NCBI GenBank assembly: GCA_014871385.1 | Contig: CM026426.1 | Coordinates: 55,113,375 to 55,177,374, forward strand | Direction: 5' to 3' | Length of the DNA: 64,000 nucleotides | Origin: Ceratodon purpureus | Lineage: Eukaryota > Streptophyta > Bryopsida > Pseudoditrichales > Ditrichaceae | Part shown: positions 10,464 to 21,627 of the stretch, piece by piece | Numbering within the stretch: the first letter of the stretch is position 1 | How the letters are laid out: each line of letters starts with the position of its first letter | Made by a program: the position numbers and the translations under genes | The notes under the pieces: generated by a model | The model's database searches: none | The model's input: only the letters and a program-made list of their open reading frames with translations | Told to the model about the DNA's origin: nothing

Positions 10464-11510
10464 TCTACAATTCTCAAACTAAGAAACCTAAAAATGAAGC
10501 ACAAACAAAGTGATAACACAAGGGAGACAAAATTGAGATTACATCCTCCATATCCAAACAGCTTAACCTAAAACTTGCACATCAATGTTACGTACCCCAA
10601 TAACATTGGAGTCTAGTTTTTGGCTGTTGGATCCAACATCATGTTTTCAGTGACTAAGATGTTGAAGGGTAAGCCCTTGAGTTTATCCATACGTGCAAAT
10701 TCATTGCAATGTAGCAGATTTTTAAGTTTATTTTTCCGCATGAAGGGTCATTAATAATTGTTGTGTATCTAGCTGTAGACCAATATTAGTACCTACTCCT
10801 ATATTACTTTTGGTAGGTAATGCCTAGACTCTAAACCTAATACATCTAACAGGCATATTCAATTCACAGCTTATTGTGTTTACACATGAAACTATCATTG
10901 AGATCTTGATGCTCTCAAAATCTGCAATTACTCTTCTTCTATAAATGAATGAGTTACTTTATTTTCTCGTTAGATAGGCATTGATTTCCCGTCATGGTAA
11001 CTCAGCGTCACCTTAGTTCTCTCTAGTCATTTATGTTCAAACCTTTTAAATGACATGGCCGCCAAAACATGATAATTAACCTCCAATTACGGGCTACCAA
11101 TTATGAGTGGTTTCTTCCACCAACGGCTGAGCCTCTCTTTAGTTGCTAATAGGAGACTCTTACAAACGCATTGCTCATTTTCTCCCAGCCCCCTTGCTTA
11201 TTTTCTAGACCTACATTGCACACCAAAGCTTCACATCATCTTTTCTCTCATTCTCTTGCAAGTACCGTGGTCATGGATCAGTCTCCCCTCTTTGCCCAGC
11301 CCGTTCAATCCTCGTCCACTAGCCATACCTCATTGCGAGAGCAGATCAATCTTCAATGCCTCCAACTTTAGAAATGCTCCGGATTTGATTCATTTCTTCT
11401 CCTGTTAATTTCAATATCTTTGTTTTTTTAACTCCCCACAGTTTAGGTTAGATGTTTGCATTTTCTTCAAGAATTTGTTCTTCACTTACTCTGCTGCTTC
11501 CACTACATGC
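10464..11510. other. non-coding stretch, possibly upstream of the next relic
   Basis: A pyrimidine-rich tract ending CTACATGCAG at about 11,512 resembles a splice acceptor for the exon-like frame that follows. Nothing else is supported. Confidence 0.4.
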
Positions 11511-11512
11511 AG

Positions 11513-11872
11513 GACGGATTACCATGGCATAATTGGGAGCTGAGGGAATTTGTTTCGAGAGTGACCGACAAGTACAAAGACCGACGGCATTGTAAGGAGG
11601 TGGACATGTTCTTGGATGTCCAACAGCTTCGTCAAGTAATTCGATCAAATCGAGCCCACGTAGAGTGTACCGAGGACGACGTTCGCACACTTAGGCGTGT
11701 TGAGTGTGCTTCCGGAATATCATGTCTAGAGCCCGACATGTTTCATTACTACATTCGAAGACTTTGATCAACATGGACGTCTGCAGACAACGTTGTTGAT
11801 TTTGGCAATGAAGCTCCCAAACCGTAGGCCTCTTTAGAAGATGATTTTGATTGGGTAGAAGGTAGTGAGTAG
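11513..11872 (+). pseudogene. unidentified exon-like relic with acidic tail
   Basis: After a possible acceptor at 11,512 the frame reads a charged, protein-like segment (WHNWELREFVSRVTDKYKDR, VDMFLDVQQLRQVIRSNR) to a TGA at 11,765-11,767. The same frame stays protein-like beyond it, with a TAG near 11,828, and ends with an acidic DDFDWVEGSE before TAG at 11,870-11,872. The acidic end suggests the stops are secondary. No family is recognised. Confidence 0.4.
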
Positions 11873-12005
11873 CCAAAGCCTTCCAATTTCGAGAACAGTG
11901 ATTGCCCGCCCCGGTAATTCTAAGGATCATTTTTTAAATATTATAGGGACCTCGACAGTATTTTTTCCCACGGTCATAGGGTCCCCGGCGCGATTTTTGT
12001 CTCCT

Positions 12006-12042
12006 CACCGCTCACTGCTCACTGCTCACTGCTCGCCGCTGC
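12006..12042 (+). repeat. short tandem repeat GCTCACT
   Basis: Four to five copies of CTCACTG-type heptamers in a row. Confidence 0.7.
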
Positions 12043-12049
12043 CACACAA

Positions 12050-13187
12050 GAAATCCTGCATGAGAGACTGGACTAGAACGCTCCTGCGCATCAAAACCCC
12101 ATGATTCCAACCAACTTGTATTACCGAGTATGCCGCGGAGAGGCCAGTTGCCACGTCTCAAAATCAGCGCTAGAAACAAGCACCATGGGTGAAACAAACA
12201 ACCAAATGAATACGGCGCTGCACAGTTTGAAACAACTGCGTCGTTGTTGGCAACAATTGCTTTGCTCATGTCCCGTTGCTCTTTGTCTACATCCGCCTTC
12301 TCTTGGAGCTCTCCGGCTGTAGCAAGCTGTTTGCTCCTTCTCCGTAGATCTTCCTTCATAGAATTCAACCGCTCATCCCCGGTTTCCAACGCCAATATTT
12401 GGGCTTGCAAACAAGTGTGAGCTAACTTCTTCTTGTCTAGAGTAGATGCAAACTGCTAGAGTTTTGAAGTCTTCAACTGCAACCCCTTTAGCAATACCTC
12501 CACTTTCCTTGCACCAGTGCCAACACCATTGTTGAGGAAATACGTGGAGCATGCCGAGATGATGCCCACCATCTGTTGCTTCAACGCTGGAGGACCCAGC
12601 TTCTGCGGATTGTTGCCAAGATGTGCTTGGCGTTCTTGATTCACCTTTGCAGCTGCAGTTGCCCAATTGACATTGTTGTCTCGCCCACCACTGTAATAAT
12701 ACACACATGCGCGTAGAAAAGTCTGGCTGAATGCTTTGTTGTCAGGAGCATTGCCATATCATCTTTGGTACATCCTTAGATACATATCCCGTGCTTTGGA
12801 GTCTTTACACCGGTTTAGCAAGTAGCGCGTCTTGTTTGCACCCTCCCTAGGTGGCCAAATCTCTCCGTATGTGTTTGCTGGAACCATCTTCTTTGTAACT
12901 TCTTTGGGCGTACGTCCTTCCATGCAAAGTCCTACCACTCTATGGAAGAATTCTTGGTCGTAGACAGCAGCTGATTAACCCAGCAAGCATGGTGCAGCTA
13001 GGAAAAGCTTCTCTCTCAAGTTTATCGGAATTCCCTCTAAGTCAAACGGCGCATCGTAGGTAGACTCTCTATGACACTGTGATGTAGTTTCGAACTTGAC
13101 AGCTATTGCCTCACGATCTCGTGCCTCTATTGGCAAAACCGCTTCTCCTTTGTTGGGAGAATAGAATCTCTTGCTTGAACTAGACAT
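12050..13187 (-). pseudogene. coiled-coil Cys/His-finger family, copy at 13 kb
   Basis: The start is ATG at 13187 (MSSSSKRFYSP...). Domain 1 reads APFDLEGIPINLREKLFLAA then PCLLG, a stop, and YDQEFFHRVVGLC...MVPANTYGEIWPP. Domain 2 reads YLRMYQR, a stop, then YGNAPDNKAFSQTFLRACV and NWATAAA. A long coiled coil follows (QLKTSKL..., DERLNSMKEDLRRRSKQLA, EKADVDKEQRDMSKAIV). The C-terminus keeps only part of the finger: GCLFHPWCL then WLESWGFD; the first Cys pair is gone. At least three nonsense codons or frameshifts are present. Paralogues lie at 18.7, 20.15, 21.6 and 37.2 kb. The pattern of hydrophobic domain, coiled coil and zinc finger suggests a DNA- or protein-binding accessory factor of a mobile element; function unknown. 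Confidence 0.65.
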
Positions 13188-13249
13188 GTTGCAACTATTC
13201 ACCTTGATTACAAGACATCTACAGCAACAAGAGTGATAAAGCAGCGGCA

Positions 13250-15140
13250 ACTAGCTAGAGATCTAACTTTGAGAAGGCGATTGAAACAAATGTGGAAACA
13301 ATGGTGGACATTTGAAACAATGAAACAACAACCGACCAAGCGGTAACAATTGATGTACCATAAAGAGGGCATGTTTTGAACCTTAAAAAATTGGCGTTGG
13401 TACCTTTAGATGATGGAAGCGCGCAACATTACCGCCAACAAGATTGACACAGCTTGGGACAGTCCTCTGACCCATAGACTTAGTGGGCAATCGAATGCTA
13501 ACTAGGTGAGTAGTACGGGGAGTAGTCTGTTGACTTTCATCCTGTCTTACAGCTTGTAAAGAACAGTAGTATACTTTGATGATACTTGGGTAATAACTAG
13601 GCACTACCTCGATGATACTTAGGCACTACCTTGATGATAATTAGGTACTATGTAGCAAGAAATTTGAAATATACACAAAACACTGACGATTGGAAAAATG
13701 ATGAATTAACCCCTTATGTTGAATGCCCTCTCACATCGTAAAAAACCCTCAAAACTGCCTTCTTTAAATACAAGGTGCAAATTATTAATTTCTAATGTAT
13801 TTTTTACTATGCAACCGTAAGATCTTGTACGTAACTTGTATGTGCATATGTATGTAAAATCTTAAATTCAAATTCCTTACCAAATGTGTGAGCATAATGT
13901 TTAAAAATGGAAAAAAAAAGATTTTGCTTGTTGAAAAAAGAGAAACTGGTTTTTTGAGAGCTAAAAAAACCATTTTTGGTAGAAAATTTGATATGAGGCT
14001 CTTCAAGTTCTTATTCTTAGACAAGTTAGGAACACGCCTTTGCAATTATTACCCTCATACGAGCTGTAAAACCTAAAAAAATGCTTGATTATTCACATAG
14101 AAGTATGCTAAAATTCAACTACAAAGGCCAATCTTTGACAATAACAAAGGCATGTGAAGAAATATTGGATTGAAAATCCAAACGGTGAGATCATGCCTTC
14201 AAAACCTTGTTTACTTGAACAAAAAACAAAACTTGAAAAAAAGTAAAATCTCAGTTTTTTGGTGAATTTTTGAAGTTTCTGCAATTTAATTGATTTTCGG
14301 CAGTTTTTGAGAATAAATGAGCATATACCGTACTTTGGGCAGTTTTGGGAAGATTTCAAATAGTTCTATAACTGTATATTCCTGTTTCAATATTTTAGGA
14401 TCCAGCAAATTCTACGTGATCAAGAGAGAAGGTGATTAATTGAAAAATCATGAACTAATTGAAACAATGATAAGAAAATAAAAATAAAAAGAGAACATCT
14501 TAGGAATAAAGATGAAGTAAAGAAATGGGAATAAGGAAAGATGAAGGGGTTAAAGCAAAAATAGAAAAGCATGAATAAAGAGAAAGGTCATAAATTTCAT
14601 TAAAAAAAAATTGGAATATAAATTAAAGAAATGAGAATTATTGCAAGAGTTAAATTGAAATACGAGAAGAAGTGGGAATTACAAAGTCTTTTACAATACT
14701 ATTGATCAAGTTAGATTTTTATGAAAAAACATAATTTGATTACATATTTATAGTTGTATATGGACTTTTTTTTAAAAAAATAATTAATCCAAATAAATTA
14801 GATATTAAGTTAAATTATTGTTACAAAATGAATATTAACATAGAATTTGACAAAGAACTCAATGTGAAATGATTTTGAAATAAAATACAAATTTCAAAAT
14901 GAAATTATTAATTAAGTAAATGATGGTCAATCAAGGCACCTTAGTTGCAGATGCTACAATTATCCAACAAGGAGTCCTGAGAAATTATAGAGTCCATAAA
15001 AATGATAACAAAATAATTGAATTTCATCAATGTTTTATAATTCAGAGGCAATCCAAATCAATTCGAGCTTACAGAGTATATTTTGGTAAAAGAAAATATT
15101 TGGAATAGAATTTCAATTCTGTTTTTTAATATTTTTTGGA
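13250..15140. other. AT-rich non-coding stretch
   Basis: Short ORFs (13,785-14,359, 14,920-15,108) are low-complexity and unsupported. A purine-rich A/G tract runs from about 14,440 to 14,660. Confidence 0.5.
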
Positions 15141-15144
15141 ATTG

Positions 15145-15520
15145 ATTGTGCATTTATTTATGCACTAAATGTTGCATTAATTTATGCTCTTAAGGTTGCA
15201 TTAATTTATGCACTAAAGGTTGCATCAATTTTTGCACTTAATTGAGCAATAATCTTTGCTTTAAATGGTGCAAAAAATCTTTTCATTGAGTTGAGCATTA
15301 GTTTTTGCACAAAATACGCATTAATTTATGATTAAATTGTGCATTAATTTATGCACTAACTAGTGCATTAATTTATGTATCAATTTGATTATTAATTCAT
15401 GCAATAAAAATTGCAATAACTTATGTATCAATTCGTGCTTAGATTTACGCATCAATTTTTGCACAATTTTTTGCATTAATTATTGTGTTGATTTTTTGCA
15501 ATACTTGGTGTATTAATTTT
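15145..15520 (+). repeat. degenerate ~24-bp tandem repeat TTGCATTAATTTATGCACTAAA
   Basis: About fifteen imperfect units built from TTGCATTAATT, TATGCAC and TAAAG follow one another. TGCATTAAT and ATTAATTTATGCA make the units partly self-complementary. No coding potential. Confidence 0.8.
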
Positions 15521-16219
15521 AAAAAGTGAGGATTAAGAAGTGAGGCTAAATAAACACAACATGGCTTAAGAACCTATGTGAGTGTCCTCTTGCATACAGC
15601 CCTGTAAAATAAACACGGACATGCAACTCAATCAATAAACATCGAAAGTGAGAGTCTTGACAAGATAACGAGATGATTTAGTCAAGCATTCTTACATCTA
15701 CATGCCCATCCCACACCAAAGATTGTCGGCTCTACAAAGACTTTAGTGGTGAGAGTGTGTATGGATTGCATCATGGATAGCAATGGTCAAAATCTCAGTG
15801 GTGAGAGAGTTGTTTGGATTGCATCATGGATAGCAATGATGGAGTTCTTCCTTCATGAGCAATATACCATTACGGATAAAGGAAGGCGTTCCATGTCTTG
15901 GTCGCAAAATCCCTTAGGATTGCATAAATTTACAAAATACTTAAATTTGTGATCTTCAAGATCCACATTAACTAGTGATTTGGCGCAAATGAAGAATCAA
16001 TTTATCGCTCTTTAATAATCCACATTTGGAAAATGATGTCACAAATGTCTATGGTCAAACAATTAAAACCTTAAAACTCAAAAGCTTAAAGAGAAATATA
16101 AAATTGGAATTGAGAAGTTGAGAAAAATGCACAAGATACAAAATTAACAACATAAAAAAGAAACAACTTCACGTAGATCCATTGTGACCCAAATGTAAAT
16201 TAAATAAGCATCAAATGAT

Positions 16220-16725
16220 ATTTGAAAATTAAAAGCATGAAAAGCATTAATGATATTCAAAGATGCCAAAAGCTACTTAAAAAATTAATCACTAGATCCT
16301 ATTAAAAAAATAAGTAAATTAAATAAAAGAATGAAATAAATTAAAAAAAAAAAAAAATTGTAAAAAAAATTTAAAAACAATCATTGATTGATTGAAAAGA
16401 ATAACGAAACATATATAAAAAGATGAAACGAGAAAATGAAATCTAAGAATGTCACACAAAAAGAAAAAGAAAAAAAGCAAGAAAAGCATTTCAAAATGCC
16501 ATGAGCTATTTTGAAAATTAATCGCTAGATCATATTACTAATCAAGTAACTCAATTAGAAGAATGAAATGAAAAAATAGATATTTAGAAAATTCAAAATA
16601 ATAAAAATTAATTATTGAATGATCTTTACGAACAACGGAAATTACATAAAAAATGAAAACATGGTAAAATGATAATTAAGAATGTCGCAAAGAAAGAAAA
16701 AGAATAAAAAGCATCAAATGATATT
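16220..16725 (+). repeat. A-rich ~245-bp direct duplication
   Basis: Two divergent copies share GAAAAGCATT...AATTAATC.CTAGATC.TATTA, then AGAATGAAAT, then AAGAATGTC.CA.A.AAAGAAAAAGAA. The first copy is about 16,220-16,470 and the second about 16,470-16,725. Confidence 0.55.
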
Positions 16726-17154
16726 TAAAAATCTCATTCAGAAAAATGTCGTCACTGCTCAACAACGGTAGCAATTCATAACTACTCAAGGAGGGCTATT
16801 TAGCACTCCAGTTGGCACAGTGATGACAATGCAATTGAGTGAAGCGAGACAGCTTGAGGAGTTCAGCTCAAAACAATGAAACTTATATGAGGGAAACGAC
16901 TCAAGCTGTTGGCATCAAGGTAAGTGATGTACTGAATTTGTCCCAATATACTCCCAACCCCTGCTTCAGACTTTGGCACTAAAGATCACATTGGAATCCC
17001 AACTCAGACGTTGGGCCGAGCTAGAATTCATTAGTTCTCTGCATCAAATGTGACCCCATTCCGCAATTTGGATCCCGATCAGAGAGCAAAATTTCAGAAG
17101 TTCGAGCTTGAGGGAATAGAACTTGGTAGAGAGGATAGGTTTATACTACAAGAT

Positions 17155-17345
17155 TAGGGGTTTCAAACTCAGTATACAGTCGCAGTTGCTACTACCACAC
17201 CAACAAGCATCGTTGCCACTATATTGTTGTATGCATGAGTCGTTTCCAGCAAACACAAACACATTGAGTTATTCATTCCCATATCGTAGCTACCAACTGC
17301 ATTGTGCATCAAAATGGACAATGAACTTTGAAGCCAAAGATTAGT
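17155..17345 (+). repeat. dispersed direct repeat, copy 1
   Basis: Shares AGTATAC, ACCAACAAGCATCGTTGCCACT, GTATGCATGAGT and CAGCAAACACAA, then CATCAAAATGGACA.TGAACTTTGAA with the copy at 17,515-17,745. A shorter third copy is at 18,410-18,560. Confidence 0.65.
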
Positions 17346-17514
17346 GTTTTGGACTGTTTCTATGCGCGATATTTGTATGTTGTAGGTATTGCTATCTCCA
17401 TTTTTGTCTTGTCCTTTTGGTGGTGTAGTGAGTACTCTGTAATGGTGCATATACGATGTGTTTTGAGATGTAGAATTTTGTTTTGGGAATGCTAGAACTG
17501 GCAAAGATATTAAA

Positions 17515-17745
17515 ATTCAGTATACAATTTTAAAACCATTAAGCAACGATATAGATGTTGAAGTGCCTTGAATCTTGTTGTCATCGTTGCCACTGTTGCT
17601 AATGTCGCACCAAAGAAGCATCGTTGCCACTGTGTTGGCGTATGTATGAGTTGTTGCCAGCAAACACAAGTGACACTGAGTTTTTTCATTCTCATGTCGC
17701 TGCTACCGACTACTTTTTGCATCAAAAGGGACAGTGAACTTTGAA
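17515..17745 (+). repeat. dispersed direct repeat, copy 2
   Basis: Begins AGTATACAATTTTAAAACCATTAAGC and GATGTTGAAGTGCC, then AAGCATCGTTGCCACTGTGTTG, GTATGTATGAGTTGTTGCCAG and GGGACAGTGAACTTTGAA. Confidence 0.65.
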
Positions 17746-18409
17746 ATGTTCGAACAGATTCACACTTGGAGATTTTTCTAGTCAATAAGATTTGCACATC
17801 TCTTAAAAACTGGTTTGCAACATTTGATCTTAGAATCGGCTGAGTACGTACAGGAAATTCAAAAGATAGAGGTGTTTGAAGGTGCTTTTGATCCCTTATT
17901 CAATATAATCATGGAGGAAGGAGGCTGTGAAGCAGACATCATTGTGTAGGTACAGCAAAGTTTCTTTTGAGGTCGTTAAGAACGACAATTGTTGTATTAT
18001 TGGAATTTTAGATATAATTTGTATTTTTGTTCTCTTGTGTGGTTTGATCATTAAGCACTATATAGCTCTTAATTACCATTTTATATTTCAGGAGTGTTTG
18101 GAACTTCTCAACAACCTCCTACGCAGTAATCCTTCCAACGAGGTCAGCGTTGTTACCATGCTGTTTTATTTTCCTTTTGTTGGAATTTTCTTGTTGGTTG
18201 CTGATGAATAGGACTTCTCTCGTATTAATAGCACTATGTGTTGTGGTCTAAATGTGTAAGTGATAGATTGAGTCCGAATATTATTTTGAACTTATTTTAG
18301 GTGGGCTGAGTATTTTCTTATGGAAAACTTTAGGGCTGCAATACATTTGTCAACTTCTAAAGTTGTAGAAGGGGAGTGTAGATAGTATTACGCAACATAA
18401 GGTAATTCT

Positions 18410-18560
18410 ATTTAGTATACTATTTTAGAACCATTGAGCTTGTTGTAGATGTTGAAGTGCCACTGTGTTGTTGTCATTGTTGCCATTGTTGTTAATGCCG
18501 CATCCAACAAGCATCGTTGCCACTGTGTTGTCGTATGTATAAGTTGTTGCCATCTGAGTA
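18410..18560 (+). repeat. dispersed direct repeat, copy 3
   Basis: Begins AGTATACTATTTTAGAACCATTGAGC and GATGTTGAAGTGCC, then AACAAGCATCGTTGCCACTGTGTTG and GTATGTATAAGTTGTTGCCA. It is truncated relative to copy 2. Confidence 0.65.
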
Positions 18561-18659
18561 TGCATGGCCTTTGAATTAGATGTTGTATTCAGTCATGGCT
18601 TCTAGTTGTATTAGAAGTTGAGTGCCTTGAATCTCGTTGTAGATATGAGGAGACCCATT

Positions 18660-19966
18660 CGATAGTGTAAAGGAAAGTCCAAGCCTGCGGACGATGGAGC
18701 AGATGCATTTCACACCGAGGCAGTAATGCAAACAGTTCCCAACGATGTTAGAGACAATTCTTCACCTTTGTCTGTGGACTTTGTGATCATGGTGTTGAGG
18801 TAGACCAAGTCCAGACGCTGGCAGCTGTTTCTGACGCCGAAATTCTCACAAAGTGGTCGCCTTCAACAGACATGTACAGGTTTCCTATTGACAACTATGT
18901 TGACCAAGACCAAGCAGAATAGTTTTGTGAACACTACATGCTTGTGTATGGAGGCCACCCGACCAACAATTCCTTTCTATGAGGTTCTTTCGCTCTTGAT
19001 TTGCAACCTTTGTGCACAAACTTGAGGTTGACTAGGTGGCAGAGGTAGTCAAGAGGCACATGATTCGAATGGCCACTAAGTTGCTAAACCGCCACAATTA
19101 GCTTCTATGGCGATGCAGGAGCAACTTGCCTCCTTGTGCGCCATCGTTGCTCCCAACAAAGTGACAACTGGATTCAAGAAAAGCTCCCCTAAACACCCTA
19201 AATCGCAGAGAGATCAAGCTATATGCGAGGTAGATAGTGCTTTGAGAGATAGTTACAAGCTTCAGGAAGAAGCATTGGCTGTCCAAGACGATCTGCTGAA
19301 GACTATGATTAAGTTGAAAGAAGGTCTTCTCTTTAATGGCGAAACCATAAGTGCGATTCAAGAGGAGTATAATGCAGTTGCTGCAGCGGAAAATGAGCTG
19401 AAACAAAGAGGTTCCAACAAGCTGTGAGCTCAGAAGTGGCGTGAGGGACGAGACTTATTGGAGAAGTTGATTGCTATGTTGGATTTGCAACAAAAGACAG
19501 AGGAATCCATACTAGTCATTGAGGCTAGCAAGTTGCCAAAGGCTGCCAATGCAGTTGAGCGAGCACCTCGTGCCATTACCGCAAACAAAGAGAAGTTGCT
19601 AAACCTTCAAAATTTCACCTTGACGCTGTAAACAAGAGCTCGATTTCTGTATCCAACAGGGACGTTGTTGCCTGAGTTTCCAATCGAGTCAAATTGAAAC
19701 TGTGCGCAGGATGTGGGAAACATGGATTTTAATCGTGTGCTATTGATGTCAATTCTTGTGGGTGTGGAGTACATCCAACGTGCATTGCACTGTTGCTACA
19801 ATTAAAGTGACCTAGTTGTCCACGTTGTGGTACGTCCTTCACAGGAGCTTGGATGGCTCAGTTTGGGTTCCCTCTTACAGCACAGATGGAAGAGGATGTC
19901 TCCAACGTGAAAAAGATTTTGGAGGCAAGAGCTGGTGGAAATTTAAACTCGTATAAGTCACACTTA
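18660..19966 (+). pseudogene. coiled-coil Cys/His-finger family, copy at 19 kb
   Basis: The best-preserved part is the finger at about 19,698-19,860: CAGCG, CGCGVHPTC, CPRC and WMAQFGF, i.e. C-x2-C, C-x-C-x2-H-x2-C, C-x2-C, then W-x3-FGF. A coiled coil precedes it (EEALAVQDDLLKTMIKLKEG, IQEEYNAVAAAENELKQRG). The upstream domain keeps only LVYGGHPTNNSFL, equivalent to VYGGTAPDNGEF in the 37-kb copy. Stops (TAA, TGA) interrupt even the finger. Domain order matches the other copies. A Pol II-type gene relic; no function assigned. Confidence 0.6.
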
Positions 19967-20149
19967 CTACTTCGCTCATGTTTTCGCCTAATTTTTGAAA
20001 TTTTCAAATTATGTACACATTAAGATATAATATGTTTAACTTGTGGCTAATGAGGCAAGGTTGAATTCTTTCTTGGTCATGCGCTTCAAACTCCTTAGTA
20101 TGCCATGTAGAGTATTTGTATTCTTTGTAGAAATGGCGGCTTCTTGCAA

Positions 20150-20556
20150 TTAATGGCTAAAAGTGTTGTCACTGGTGCAAGGAAAGTGGATGCATTTCTA
20201 AAGGAGTTGGAACTGAAGACTTCAAAACTTCAGCAGTCTGCATCTGCGCTAGACGCAAAGAAGTTAGCTCACTCGTTTGCAAGCCCGGATTTTGGTGTTG
20301 GAAAAAAAGGATGAGCGGCTAAATTCTATGAAGGATGATGTACGGAAAAGGAGCTGATAGTTTGCTACAGTCAGAGAGCTGAAAGAGAAGGCGGATGTAG
20401 ACAAGGAGCAACGGAAGATCAGCAAAGCAATTGTTGCCAACATCGATGCTTTGGAGGCAGTTCAAGAGGAAGCAGCAAAGCTGCTATTAATCTTAGAGCA
20501 CGACAGTTTAGCTTACCGGAGTTCCCAACAGCAGCTGTGCCAGTTACTTGAATAAA
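20150..20556 (+). pseudogene. coiled-coil Cys/His-finger family, fragment
   Basis: The translation matches the coiled coil of the 13-kb copy almost residue for residue: TGARKVDAFLKELELKTSKL, then after a frameshift DERLNSMKDDVRKRS, a stop, and EKADVDKEQRKISKAIVAN. It continues LEAVQEEAAKLLLILEHDSL to a TGA-free stop near 20,555. Neither the N-terminal domains nor the finger are present. Confidence 0.65.
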
Positions 20557-20559
20557 AAC

Positions 20560-21620
20560 CCGGATAGTAGAATTAAGCCAGGGATTCTAGAAATCAAGCA
20601 CCAAACAATCAATTTTCTTTGACGAGTGTTTTTAGTTTGTTGAGTGGCAGGCTGGGAAAGAATTCAAATTGCCAATTACACCTTTATTGGTGAAACTCTC
20701 AATCACTGCTGAAATTGTGACTTTCAATTTGTTATTTGGTAGTTCATTTCTTGTCCATTTCCCTGCTCTTGTTTGTCATGAATTGTTCCTACCGGAAATT
20801 AATAGCTACACAATTTCACCAAATTGTGTAGCCTCATGATTTCACTAAATCCAAGAGTCCCTCGTATTTTACGTCCTGGTTTCATCACCAAAGTGAGCAA
20901 TACATAACATCTTTTCTAACTTGCACTCATCCAACTTACATTCATTCATTCAACTGGCATTATTTCTAACTTGCATTCCATCAGCATTCATCTAAAATCA
21001 ATTACGATGATCTTAACCAATTCAGATGATCATTTAATCAAATACATGGGGATACAATTGAATTCACACCATTTCTTAAAGCCACCAAGACCAAAATTGA
21101 TCACAGATCAGTGCTGGCGAACATACTTGAATACCCTAACACCTTTCATGGAGTGTGCAGGTTTGTGAAGGGTGAAATCTTGAGGTGCGCGAGCTTGTTG
21201 AAAACGCAGGGTTGGAGATATGCCTGTTCCTCCATGGGCCACTGCAAGATTGTATCAAGTGCCATTGTTTCAGAGAAACATATATCTGATTGACACATGT
21301 GAATGTAACGTTTCATGGCAAGCAAGCCTCTTGTAACAGAACTCAATAGGGCAAGTTATACTTGTATTATTTTGACTACGACCTGCAGTGATTTAAAGGT
21401 CTTAGGCTTGAAGAGAGTTCGAATTGGAGGTCTTACGCTTTCAAGAAAGCTTGGGTATGTTTAGAAATATTTTGCCTTTGTTGCCACCGCCTTTAGTTTG
21501 TCTCTTTTTACCGCATCTCCTGCTCTCCGTTGTTGCCTCTACCTTTCCTCTTGCTTGCCATTGGTTTCGCACATTCATTTTTTTCTAATTGTTGCCCTAT
21601 ATTTCTGCTGAGCAGCTTGT
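20560..21620. other. non-coding stretch upstream of the next family copy
   Basis: AT-rich. No terminal repeat matching the 36,951/43,444 termini was seen here. Confidence 0.4.
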
Positions 21621-21627
21621 TTCCAAC

